Assembly (NCBI GenBank): GCA_003162615.1
Contig: PMNG01000121.1
Coordinates: forward strand, 759 to 9,883
DNA length: 9,125 nucleotides
From: Methanothrix sp.
Lineage (GTDB): Archaea > Halobacteriota > Methanosarcinia > Methanotrichales > Methanotrichaceae
Reading direction: 5' to 3'
A model generated the notes under the pieces. It saw only the letters and a program-made list of their open reading frames with translations. It did no database searches and was not told where the DNA came from. This document shows, in pieces, positions 1 through 5,050 of this stretch. Positions within the stretch are counted from its first letter, which is position 1. Each line of letters begins with the position of its first letter. Both the position numbers and the translations under genes were made by a program.

Positions 1-325
1 GGCATGCTTTCATGCCGCTGGTACCTGACGCCTCCATTGGCGGAATGGGATTATTGAGCCAGATATCGACGCCATGTACCATGTACTGTGCCAGCAGCTC
101 ATCATAATCCTCCACAACGGCGATCCTCCCACCTAATTCTGGATCATGGGCTAAGTTGAAAACTTTCTGCAGAATCCTCTTTCCCGCATCGTCCGCAGGA
201 TGGGCCTTTCCTGCAAATATTATCTGTACAGGATGCCAGCTCCACCAGAGATTGAAAGCAAGATCCCTTAGACCCTTCAGCTCTTGCGGTAGATTGTCCA
301 ACTTTTTTGATTCGGCTTTTATCAA
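1..325 (-). pseudogene. Alpha-glucan (glycogen) phosphorylase relic with large internal deletion, runs off left edge
   Basis: The minus strand reads, without a stop, a stretch containing LRDLAFNLWWSWHP and then directly VQIIFAGKAHPADD, VVEDYDELLAQYMVHGVDIW and EASGTSGMKA. The first block is the conserved N-terminal motif of the archaeal/bacterial alpha-glucan phosphorylase family (GT35 with the DUF3417 domain). The other blocks belong to the C-terminal catalytic half; the last holds the PLP-binding lysine (codon at 8-10). In full-length enzymes these parts lie several hundred residues apart, so most of the protein, including the N-terminal glucan and active-site regions, is missing. The junction is in frame near 229/230, at the proline codon. 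A TTG at 323-325 with GGGA six bases upstream is one possible start, but the frame is open further upstream and the true start is unclear. It may be a real deletion allele, a decaying second copy or an assembly chimera. The family is clear; activity is very unlikely. Confidence 0.8.
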
Positions 326-413
326 GGCAGGTCCCTGCTTATGTGACCCAAATAATTCCGCACTATGTAAAAAATATGAAATCCGCACCCATTTTTTCTT
401 TCCACTCCACGAA

Positions 414-770
414 TCACTCCCGAAGCCAGGCCCAAGCCTTGTCGATATTGTCAGAGTGGTAGAATTTTACGTTACGAGCATAGAAGGGTCTGGCCAGGTG
501 TGATATCCACTTCTCCCATGTCCTATTGCCGACTATTGCCAGTTTTTGGATCTTTTTACGAAACTCATATCCAAATTCCAGATCCTGTAACCAGGTCTCC
601 AATTTTTCCCATTCGAAATCGGTCAGATCAATCAACATGCATATGTTTCCTTTCTTTTCTACTAAATCTCTAACTTCAGGCTCCAGCTTCAGGTAGTCGG
701 AAGCCGTTATTACTCCAATTGCTTTATAGCCAACGACATTTCCCGAACTTTCAGCTAATTTTTCGATCAT
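414..770 (-). CDS. SpoIIAA-like (STAS-type) protein
   Basis: This 118-residue protein matches the SpoIIAA-like family (PF11964, related to STAS domains): an opening MIEKLAESSGNVVGYKAIG strand pair, a central LIDLTDFEWEKLETWLQDL segment, the IAVVG-like LAIVGNRTWEKW block, and a closing WAWL. Length is normal for the family and the whole domain is present. Known members are soluble cytoplasmic proteins of unclear function; some structural work suggests lipid or hydrophobic-ligand binding, so no role is assigned here. GAGGAA lies 8 nt before the ATG. A TATA-like TATAAAT at about 795-801 is so close to the ATG that the transcript could be leaderless instead. It is a single gene, not obviously in an operon: 88 bp separate its stop from the phosphorylase relic downstream, and the minus-strand T6 run at 369-374 could end its transcript. 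Confidence 0.85.
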   Translation of the reverse strand: MIEKLAESSGNVVGYKAIGVITASDYLKLEPEVRDLVEKKGNICMLIDLTDFEWEKLETWLQDLEFGYEFRKKIQKLAIVGNRTWEKWISHLARPFYARNVKFYHSDNIDKAWAWLRE

Positions 771-1270
771 TTTATATTCCTCTGACTCTGAACAATTTAT
801 AGGATTCGAAACTACTTATTGCTGTCGGAAGGTCAAGATCACTAATTCTATTACATCAATGCTTTGATTTTGAGCACCGAAAGTTCAATATCACATTGGA
901 ATAAGTTATGTTGTACTAAAGCGACGATGTTTGAGAAAGCCGATTTCCAAATATCTTTGCAGAGGAGCAATGATCCCTGCGATGCATCTCAGTTTCTAAA
1001 CAAGACCATTGCAGATCTCCACTACATCGGACTGAAATAGGCAAAAGGAACCAATCAGGCTCTCATCCTTGTGCATGAGCCAAGGCTCATGAGGGTTGGA
1101 TAAGTTCATGCTTTGTTGGATAAAGTCCATCCGCAATTAGAGGGCCATCCGGAGCAGGATTGGGAATTAGCAAAGAATCGATAGCTGAAGCAGAAATTCT
1201 GAAAAGTCATCCGACACAGCATAAGTTCCTGTAAAATACCGATCGAAATCAAGTCAATTTGCCAAGTTAT
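771..1270. other. Gene-poor stretch with short decayed reading frame
   Basis: I see no convincing gene here. The plus strand has one frame open from 846 to 1037 (ATG at 927, TAG at 1038) that continues protein-like after in-frame stops at 1038 and 1101, which suggests an old, broken coding region of unknown family. A perfect palindrome lies at 1074-1091. The short direct repeat GTTGGATAA occurs twice near 1095 and 1114. The right edge holds the terminator of the transporter gene, the left edge the promoter of the SpoIIAA-like gene. Confidence 0.4.
1074..1091. repeat. Perfect inverted repeat (8-bp arms, 2-nt spacer)
   Basis: CATGAGCC and GGCTCATG flank AA, giving an 18-bp perfect palindrome in the stretch between the SpoIIAA-like gene and the transporter gene. 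No T-run follows it on either strand, so it is not a canonical terminator. It could be a binding site for a dimeric regulator or a relic of a mobile end; nothing nearby decides this. Confidence 0.5.
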
Positions 1271-1287
1271 AAAAAATAAAAAAAGAT
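1271..1287 (-). terminator. Oligo-T terminator of the MFS transporter gene
   Basis: Read on the minus strand, the bases just after the transporter stop form a T-rich tract with runs of six and seven T. Archaeal RNA polymerase terminates at such U-tracts without needing a hairpin. Confidence 0.6.
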
Positions 1288-1290
1288 AAA

Positions 1291-2580
1291 TTAAGCTTTT
1301 GGCGGCTCAGGATGCTTCAGCAGCACGAAGGCGATGATAATGCCGAGTATGGACATGACTGCTACAATTGGGAACGCTCCGAAGTAGCTGCCGGTGATAT
1401 CCACGATCCTTGAGGACATCACGTTTCCAATTATGGCACCCAGGCCATAGGCCGTGAAGATGAACCCATAGTTACACGCATAGTCCTTCATCCCGAAGTA
1501 TGCCCCCGTACAGGATGGAGCAATGGCCAGCCACCCGCCCAGGCATCCCCAGAGCAGTATGAAGGCGATGGTGTATATCGCGATTGATGGCGATCCAATG
1601 TATCCGCCCATCATTATGGAGGCTATGAAGATCAGCACGAACGACACTATGGCTGTATTCCTGGCACCTAACTTATCCACCAGGGACCCAAAGATTGGCC
1701 TTCCAAAACCGTTGGCCACGGCAAATGGGATGACAAGGCTTGTTGTCAGAGCGGTGGCTGCGGCACCCGTAATGCCTGCATTCTTTGCTACCTCTGTCCC
1801 AACAGGTCCGGCAATTCCAATTGCCATGAGCCCCGCCGTAGCTCCTATGACGTAGCATAGCCATAGACCCCAACAGCTTGGGGATTTAAGCATTTGAGCC
1901 CGGATGAAGTCACACGCTACAGCTGCGCCGGGCTTTGGTGCAGGAGGCGTCCAGCCGGTAGGCTTCCATCCAGCAGGCGGGAACTTCAGCAACTGAGCTA
2001 ACGCTACAATTATGATCAAAAAGGCTATTCCAAAGATCTTCATTGCGGTTAATATTCCGTAGCTTGTTCTCAAGTACAGGGATATCGGTCCAATTAAGGC
2101 CGAGGAGAACCCAAAGCCCAGCACTGTGAGACCAACAGCCAGGCCGCGCCTGTCGGGGAACCATCTGCCAGAGACAGTGATAGGACAGTTGTAGGCCACT
2201 CCAACCCCAATGCCACCAATCACACCATATAATACATCGAGCATCAGAGGGGAAGATGCAAACGATGCCAGGAACCATCCTAGGCCGACAAGAACTCCTC
2301 CAACAGTACATACTTTCTTTGGCCCATACTGCTCTATGTACTTGCCCATCAATGGCATGGTAATGGCAAAGAATGCCAGAAACACTATGAAAGGCAGTTG
2401 CATATCAAGAGCAGAAACCGTCAATCCAAGGCCGCCCTTAGACGCCGGATCAGTATAATACGCTTTCAAAGCCACTGAGAATAAGCTGTACGCATAGATA
2501 GCGCCTAGACAGAGCATCATTATCAGGCCGTCGATAACAAGAATCCATCGACTTCCTGATTCCTTCATTTCTTCAGCCAT
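1291..2580 (-). CDS. MFS transporter, OFA (oxalate/formate antiporter-like) family
   Basis: This 429-residue, very hydrophobic protein fits a 12-helix major facilitator. The first helix is about residues 12-34. The loop 2-3 signature GKYIEQYGPKK and its half-repeat counterpart GSLVDKLGARN are both present. The segment GVGVAYNCPITVSGRWFPDRRG, followed by LAVGLTVLGFGFSSA, is characteristic of the OFA subfamily (TC 2.A.1.11), which carries oxalate, formate and other small carboxylates. Length is full and no frameshift is visible. It should sit in the cytoplasmic membrane. The substrate cannot be read from the sequence; in an aceticlastic methanogen a monocarboxylate such as acetate is an attractive but untested guess. 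GAGGAAGGG ends 8 nt before the ATG, a TATA box lies about 55-64 nt upstream, and the gene ends in a T-rich tract, so it looks like a monocistronic unit. The gene upstream (tnpB element) belongs to a separate, mobile unit. Confidence 0.9.
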   Translation of the reverse strand: MAEEMKESGSRWILVIDGLIMMLCLGAIYAYSLFSVALKAYYTDPASKGGLGLTVSALDMQLPFIVFLAFFAITMPLMGKYIEQYGPKKVCTVGGVLVGLGWFLASFASSPLMLDVLYGVIGGIGVGVAYNCPITVSGRWFPDRRGLAVGLTVLGFGFSSALIGPISLYLRTSYGILTAMKIFGIAFLIIIVALAQLLKFPPAGWKPTGWTPPAPKPGAAVACDFIRAQMLKSPSCWGLWLCYVIGATAGLMAIGIAGPVGTEVAKNAGITGAAATALTTSLVIPFAVANGFGRPIFGSLVDKLGARNTAIVSFVLIFIASIMMGGYIGSPSIAIYTIAFILLWGCLGGWLAIAPSCTGAYFGMKDYACNYGFIFTAYGLGAIIGNVMSSRIVDITGSYFGAFPIVAVMSILGIIIAFVLLKHPEPPKA

Positions 2581-2634
2581 AAGTTTAACCCTTCCTCAAA
2601 GCAATATTACTTCGTTCCTATTCAATACGCAGAA

Positions 2635-2644
2635 TTAATATAAA
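2635..2644 (-). promoter_or_regulatory. TATA box of the MFS transporter gene
   Basis: On the minus strand the sequence TTTATATTAA lies 55-64 nt before the transporter ATG. An archaeal start site about 25 nt downstream would fall near 2613 and leave a leader of about 33 nt that includes the GAGGAAGGG ribosome binding site at 2589-2597. The position fits; no experimental support is available. Confidence 0.55.
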
Positions 2645-2951
2645 TCTCAATACTCCTCATAAGTGCACATAGGTCCAAACTTCTCAAATCCCTCCTTGTT
2701 CCCTCAAATTACCACTGAGGATAATTAGGTAACGCTTCCTATTTCCTACCTATTTAAGATTAGCGGCAAAATATACCAATTATACATTATAATATTGACT
2801 ATATCGCTATATTGTTTGCCCTAATTCTCTGAACAGTACGTCTATAGGCATTGATTTTTCATTGTTTCCATTGAAAAGGCTCCGCATAATTCGCCATTGA
2901 TCGAGATAATACCGAAGATGAATATAATCTTTGATGGTAATCTCTTTTTAT
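2645..2951. other. AT-rich intergenic stretch between transporter promoter and mobile element
   Basis: This is strongly AT-rich DNA with no recognised gene. A minus-strand frame is open from 2947 to 2810 (stop at 2807-2809) and has an internal ATG at 2885-2887 giving a 26-codon peptide. I do not recognise it. CTATTTAAG near 2750 resembles a plus-strand TATA box. The stretch ends in TTTTTAT (2945-2951), which would be the DNA just left of the TnpB element and may once have been the TATA box of the carbonic anhydrase gene. Confidence 0.4.
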
Positions 2952-2962
2952 AACGTCGGGAC

Positions 2963-3118
2963 TCAACTGCCCCTTTTAAGGGGCGGGATATATTGCAGTC
3001 TTGTTGATTCTGTGGCGTCCAACAGCTTTATAATGACTTTATCATAGGATTCTCCCTTCAAACCCCGTTTCTTTAGTCGGTCCCTTGTCTCCGATCTTAC
3101 CTGTATTGTAGTTAGCAT
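2963..3118 (-). CDS. Small ribbon-helix-helix / VapB antitoxin-like protein, divergent from tnpB
   Basis: This 51-residue frame begins MLTTIQVRSETRDRLKKRG and continues LKGESYDKVIIKLLDATEST. That is the pattern of small archaeal ribbon-helix-helix proteins of the VapB-antitoxin-like type: a short N-terminal beta strand (TTIQV), a helix starting at SETRDRLKK, a turn, then a second helix starting SYDKVIIKLL. Such proteins bind DNA as dimers through the paired strands. The ATG (3116-3118) is the outer end of a palindrome covering the tnpB promoter, and the last codons (PPLKRG) are written in the left-end hairpin of the mobile element, so the gene fills the left arm of the element exactly. A TATA box at 3141-3150 (minus strand) lies 23-32 nt upstream, predicting a leaderless mRNA. 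No toxin gene adjoins it. A role as repressor of itself and tnpB is inferred from position; an orphan antitoxin is the alternative. Confidence 0.75.
   Translation of the reverse strand: MLTTIQVRSETRDRLKKRGLKGESYDKVIIKLLDATESTRLQYIPPLKRGS
2969..2984 (+). repeat. Predicted left-end hairpin of the TnpB element
   Basis: GCCCCTT and AAGGGGC are perfectly complementary around a 2-nt spacer. The hairpin lies 18 nt inside the proposed left boundary, the usual place for the subterminal structure that TnpA recognises in IS200/IS605 ends. It overlaps the 3' end of the small divergent gene, so it could also help end that transcript. Confidence 0.55.
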
Positions 3119-3138
3119 AAGTCTTAAATAGACTTATG
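3116..3138. promoter_or_regulatory. Palindrome over the divergent tnpB / RHH promoters (candidate operator)
   Basis: CATAAGTCT and AGACTTATG are perfect 9-bp arms around TAAAT. The left arm contains the start codon of the small divergent gene; the centre is the predicted TATA box of tnpB. A dimer bound here would block the TATA box of one gene and the start site of the other. A ribbon-helix-helix protein is encoded at the site itself. Confidence 0.6.
3123..3130 (+). promoter_or_regulatory. TATA box of tnpB (leaderless transcript)
   Basis: CTTAAATA lies 25-32 nt before the GTG start of tnpB. Archaeal initiation about 25 nt downstream would fall at or within a base or two of the GTG, so the mRNA should be leaderless. 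There is no ribosome binding site before the GTG, which agrees. Confidence 0.55.
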
Positions 3139-3140
3139 TA

Positions 3141-3150
3141 TTATATATAA
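3141..3150 (-). promoter_or_regulatory. TATA box of the small divergent RHH gene (leaderless transcript)
   Basis: TTATATATAA is centred about 27 nt upstream of the minus-strand ATG at 3118, the spacing for leaderless initiation. It lies over the start region of tnpB, so the two promoters overlap head to head and are likely to exclude each other. Confidence 0.55.
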
Positions 3151-3154
3151 CTGA

Positions 3155-4273
3155 GTGAAGACCGCCTACAAGTTCAGGATATACCCCAACAACCAACAAG
3201 AGGCTATGTTAGACGTAATTCTCGAAACCTGTAGGCATCTCTATAATACTGCTCTAGCTGACCGCAAGAACTCCTATGAACTGGATGGTATTAGCCGAAC
3301 TTACGAAGATCAGGCTGCCATCTTAACGCTTGAGAAGAAGGATAAACCATACCTAAAAGCAGTATTCTCACAGATTTCCCAGGATGTACTTAGAAGGCTC
3401 GATAAAGCCTTCAAAGCCTTCTTCAGAAGGATTAAGTCGGGCGAGGATCCAGGATATCCCAGATTCAAGGGCAAAGGGTGTTACAAGTCTTTCACATATC
3501 CACAAGTTGGTTTTGCCCTGGAAGGATCAAAGCTAACCCTTTCTAAGATCGGTTCTATCAGGATCTTCAAGCATAGGGAAGTTGAAGGTAAGATCAAGAC
3601 CTGTATAATCAAGAGGGACCATTTAGGTCATTGGTACGCGACCCTCGTATCTGAGGTTGAGGATGTGCCGCAGGTTGAGGTTAAGACCACTTTGGGCGTG
3701 GATGTGGGTATCAAGAGCCTTGTAGCCCTATCCACTGGCGTGACTATCCAGTATCCTAGATACTACATCCGGGCAGAACATAAACTGGCAGTGGCCCAAA
3801 GGAACCTCTCCAGGAAGAAGAAGGGATCTGCAAATAGAAGGAAGGCTAAGCTTGAGGTAGCAAAGATCAGCCAGAAAATCCAGGACCACAGAGATAACTT
3901 CCTGCATCTGGTGTCTAGGGAGCTCGTGGATACAGCAGACCTGATAGTATTTGAGAATCTTAACATCAGTGGAATGCTTAAGAACCACAATCTAGCAAAG
4001 CATATTCAAGATCACGCATGGGGCAAGTTGATCCAGTTCACTCAAAGCAAAGCTGCAAAGGCTGGCAAGATTGTAGAACTGGTAGATGCAAGATACACAT
4101 CTCAAAAATGTTCCCAGTGTGGCGCGATGGTTCCTAAAGCGCTGGCAGATCGAGTCCACCTATGCACTAACTGTGGGCTAGAAATGGACAGGGATATCAA
4201 TGCCAGTGTCAATATTCGCACCCTCGGACTGAGGGGTAGAGCCTATGAAGGTACTGCAAAGGCAGGCCTATGA
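3155..4273 (+). CDS. tnpB: TnpB RNA-guided nuclease, IS200/IS605 superfamily
   Basis: The 372-residue product has all hallmarks of TnpB, the Cas12-related RNA-guided DNA endonuclease of IS200/IS605 elements. The N-terminal MKTAYKFRIYPNNQQE and following helical region form the OrfB helix-turn-helix/wedge part. The RuvC triad is complete: Asp183 in GVDVGIKS, Glu267 in VFENLN and Asp347 in MDRDINAS. A zinc finger is intact with Cys319, Cys322, Cys337 and Cys340. Length is at the short end typical of functional TnpB (about 370-410). The start is a GTG; no ribosome binding site precedes it and the TATA box spacing suggests a leaderless mRNA. The gene runs straight into the right-end hairpin, as in related elements whose omega-RNA overlaps the 3' end of tnpB. 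No TnpA gene is nearby. The protein likely cuts empty target sites matching its omega-RNA and so helps the element persist. Nothing indicates decay. Confidence 0.93.
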   Translation: MKTAYKFRIYPNNQQEAMLDVILETCRHLYNTALADRKNSYELDGISRTYEDQAAILTLEKKDKPYLKAVFSQISQDVLRRLDKAFKAFFRRIKSGEDPGYPRFKGKGCYKSFTYPQVGFALEGSKLTLSKIGSIRIFKHREVEGKIKTCIIKRDHLGHWYATLVSEVEDVPQVEVKTTLGVDVGIKSLVALSTGVTIQYPRYYIRAEHKLAVAQRNLSRKKKGSANRRKAKLEVAKISQKIQDHRDNFLHLVSRELVDTADLIVFENLNISGMLKNHNLAKHIQDHAWGKLIQFTQSKAAKAGKIVELVDARYTSQKCSQCGAMVPKALADRVHLCTNCGLEMDRDINASVNIRTLGLRGRAYEGTAKAGL

Positions 4274-4330
4274 AGTAGGAAGCCCTGACCCTTTAGGTTT
4301 AGGGAGGATGTCACCAGAATGTCAAATCCA
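4180..4330 (+). ncRNA. Predicted TnpB omega-RNA (reRNA) with guide taken from the flanking camH leader
   Basis: In characterised TnpB elements the guide RNA covers the 3' part of tnpB, the right-end hairpin and about 16-20 nt of flanking DNA. Here the region after the tnpB stop has the form seen in many such ends: GAAGTAGGAAGCCC, a hairpin with arms at 4283-4290 and 4296-4304 (one bulged T, one G-U pair), then AGGATGTCAC. The guide would begin at about 4315 (CAGAATGTCAAATCC). The 5' end shown is approximate and the existence of the RNA is inferred from family knowledge. Confidence 0.5.
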
Positions 4331-4334
4331 TAAG

Positions 4335-4340
4335 AAGGTG
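4335..4340 (+). promoter_or_regulatory. Ribosome binding site that sets the camH start
   Basis: AAGGTG at 4335-4340 is followed 6 nt later by ATG. It selects position 4347 over the in-frame ATGs further upstream (4245 and 4308), which lie in tnpB and in the right end of the mobile element. Confidence 0.6.
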
Positions 4341-4346
4341 GTACAG

Positions 4347-4916
4347 ATGCTGAAGAGTAATCCAAAGACTTCCTGGAACAGTGAGGAGCGGATGCCTACG
4401 GTCTCGGCTACAGCTTATGTGGACGATGCTGCTACGGTTATTGGAGATGTCCGTATTGGCAGCCAGGTCTATATTGCGCCGGGGGCATCCATCCGGGCAG
4501 ATGAGGCTACGCCTATTATTATCGGCGACGAATGCAACATTCAGGACTGTGCCGTGTTCCACGGGCTCAAGGGCAGCTCAATCGAGCTTGGGAAGCGCAT
4601 CTCTATTGCCCACGGAGCCATCATTCACGGACCTTTGAAGATCGGAGACGAGAGCTTCGTCGGCTTTAATTCTGTAGTTCATGCTTCCGACTTAGGTAAG
4701 AAATGCTTCGTTGGCCATGGTGCGATTGTCATTGGAGTAAAGCTGACTGATGGAAAGTTCGTGCCGCACGGAACCCTCGTGGACTCCCAAATCAAGGCCG
4801 ACGCCCTGGGCCCTGTCCCGGATCACCTAAAGGAGTTCAACGAAGAAGTAGTGGGTGTTAACAACGAGTTTGCCGATGAGTATAGCATACAAGGTAGAAC
4901 GTGCAGCTGTCGGTAA
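4347..4916 (+). CDS. camH: Gamma-class carbonic anhydrase, CamH type
   Basis: The 189-residue product is a left-handed beta-helix (hexapeptide-repeat) protein of the Cam/CamH family, which interconverts CO2 and bicarbonate as a trimer. Aligned by eye with Methanosarcina thermophila Cam, the metal-binding histidines are His72 (VFHG), His89 (IAHG) and His94 (IIHG). The active-site residues Arg50, Asp52 and Glu53 (SIRADE) and Asn64 and Gln66 (NIQD) are also present at constant offset. The acidic loop that carries the proton-shuttle glutamate of Cam is absent (about 19 residues missing), which defines the CamH subclass. No signal peptide is visible, so it should be cytoplasmic; in an aceticlastic methanogen it would handle CO2 released from acetate. 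I chose the ATG at 4347 because AAGGTGG lies 6 nt upstream; the frame stays open back into tnpB but that part is element DNA. The element sits about 32 nt upstream and probably separated the gene from its promoter. Confidence 0.9.
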   Translation: MLKSNPKTSWNSEERMPTVSATAYVDDAATVIGDVRIGSQVYIAPGASIRADEATPIIIGDECNIQDCAVFHGLKGSSIELGKRISIAHGAIIHGPLKIGDESFVGFNSVVHASDLGKKCFVGHGAIVIGVKLTDGKFVPHGTLVDSQIKADALGPVPDHLKEFNEEVVGVNNEFADEYSIQGRTCSCR

Positions 4917-4925
4917 ACAGGATTC

Positions 4926-4968
4926 TTTCCTTCATTTTTTCAGGTTCTTCCCGGTCTTTTTCCGTTTC
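4926..4968 (+). terminator. T-rich terminator after camH
   Basis: Pyrimidine-rich DNA just downstream of the camH stop contains T6 at 4935-4940 and T5 at 4957-4961. This fits archaeal oligo-T termination between camH and the asd promoter. Confidence 0.5.
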
Positions 4969-5000
4969 TCGGCTGTTATCAGTTAGGGCATCCAGAGAAG

Positions 5001-5009
5001 AAATATATA
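5001..5009 (+). promoter_or_regulatory. TATA box of the asd-ahbD operon
   Basis: AAATATATA, preceded by a purine-rich AGAGAAG element that may serve as BRE, lies about 45 nt before the asd ATG. Initiation about 25 nt downstream gives a leader near 20 nt that contains the AGGTGA ribosome binding site at 5039-5044. Confidence 0.6.
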
Positions 5010-5050
5010 CACCCCTGCAAGTAAGGCCAAACCAGTTTAGGTGATGATTG

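Larger units (their letters stand above)
2952..4314 (+). mobile_element. IS200/IS605-superfamily TnpB-only element (IS1341-like) with divergent RHH gene
   Basis: The element is inferred from an intact tnpB, a left-end hairpin at 2969-2984 and a right-end hairpin at 4283-4304 followed by GTCAC at 4310-4314. Both hairpins lie on the same strand and have similar surroundings (GTCGGGACTC before and GGGATA after on the left; GTAGGAAGCC before and AGGATGTCAC after on the right), as expected for the ends of this superfamily. TTTAT at 2947-2951 directly left of the proposed boundary would be the target/TAM motif. No TnpA (Y1 transposase) gene is present, so the element would need TnpA from elsewhere. 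No target duplication is expected for this family. Ends are predicted to within a few bases only. Confidence 0.7.

Noticed and set aside
156..503. Plus-strand open frame of 115 codons
   Set aside because: It runs antisense over the phosphorylase relic and the end of the SpoIIAA-like gene, has no ribosome binding site and no family features.
1038..1040. TAG read as pyrrolysine in the frame at 846-1182
   Set aside because: The same frame also has TAA and further stops, and no recognised methyltransferase features, so decay is the simpler reading.
2969..2984. GC-rich hairpin as an ordinary intrinsic terminator
   Set aside because: No T-run directly follows it on either strand; position and surroundings fit the left end of a TnpB element better.
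4245..4346. Longer start for the carbonic anhydrase
   Set aside because: These codons lie in tnpB and in the right end of the mobile element; the ribosome binding site at 4335-4340 marks the start at 4347.
5048..5050. TTG start for asd
   Set aside because: It leaves only 3 nt after AGGTGA, while the adjacent ATG has a normal 6-nt spacing and begins the usual MAKIKAGVLG.
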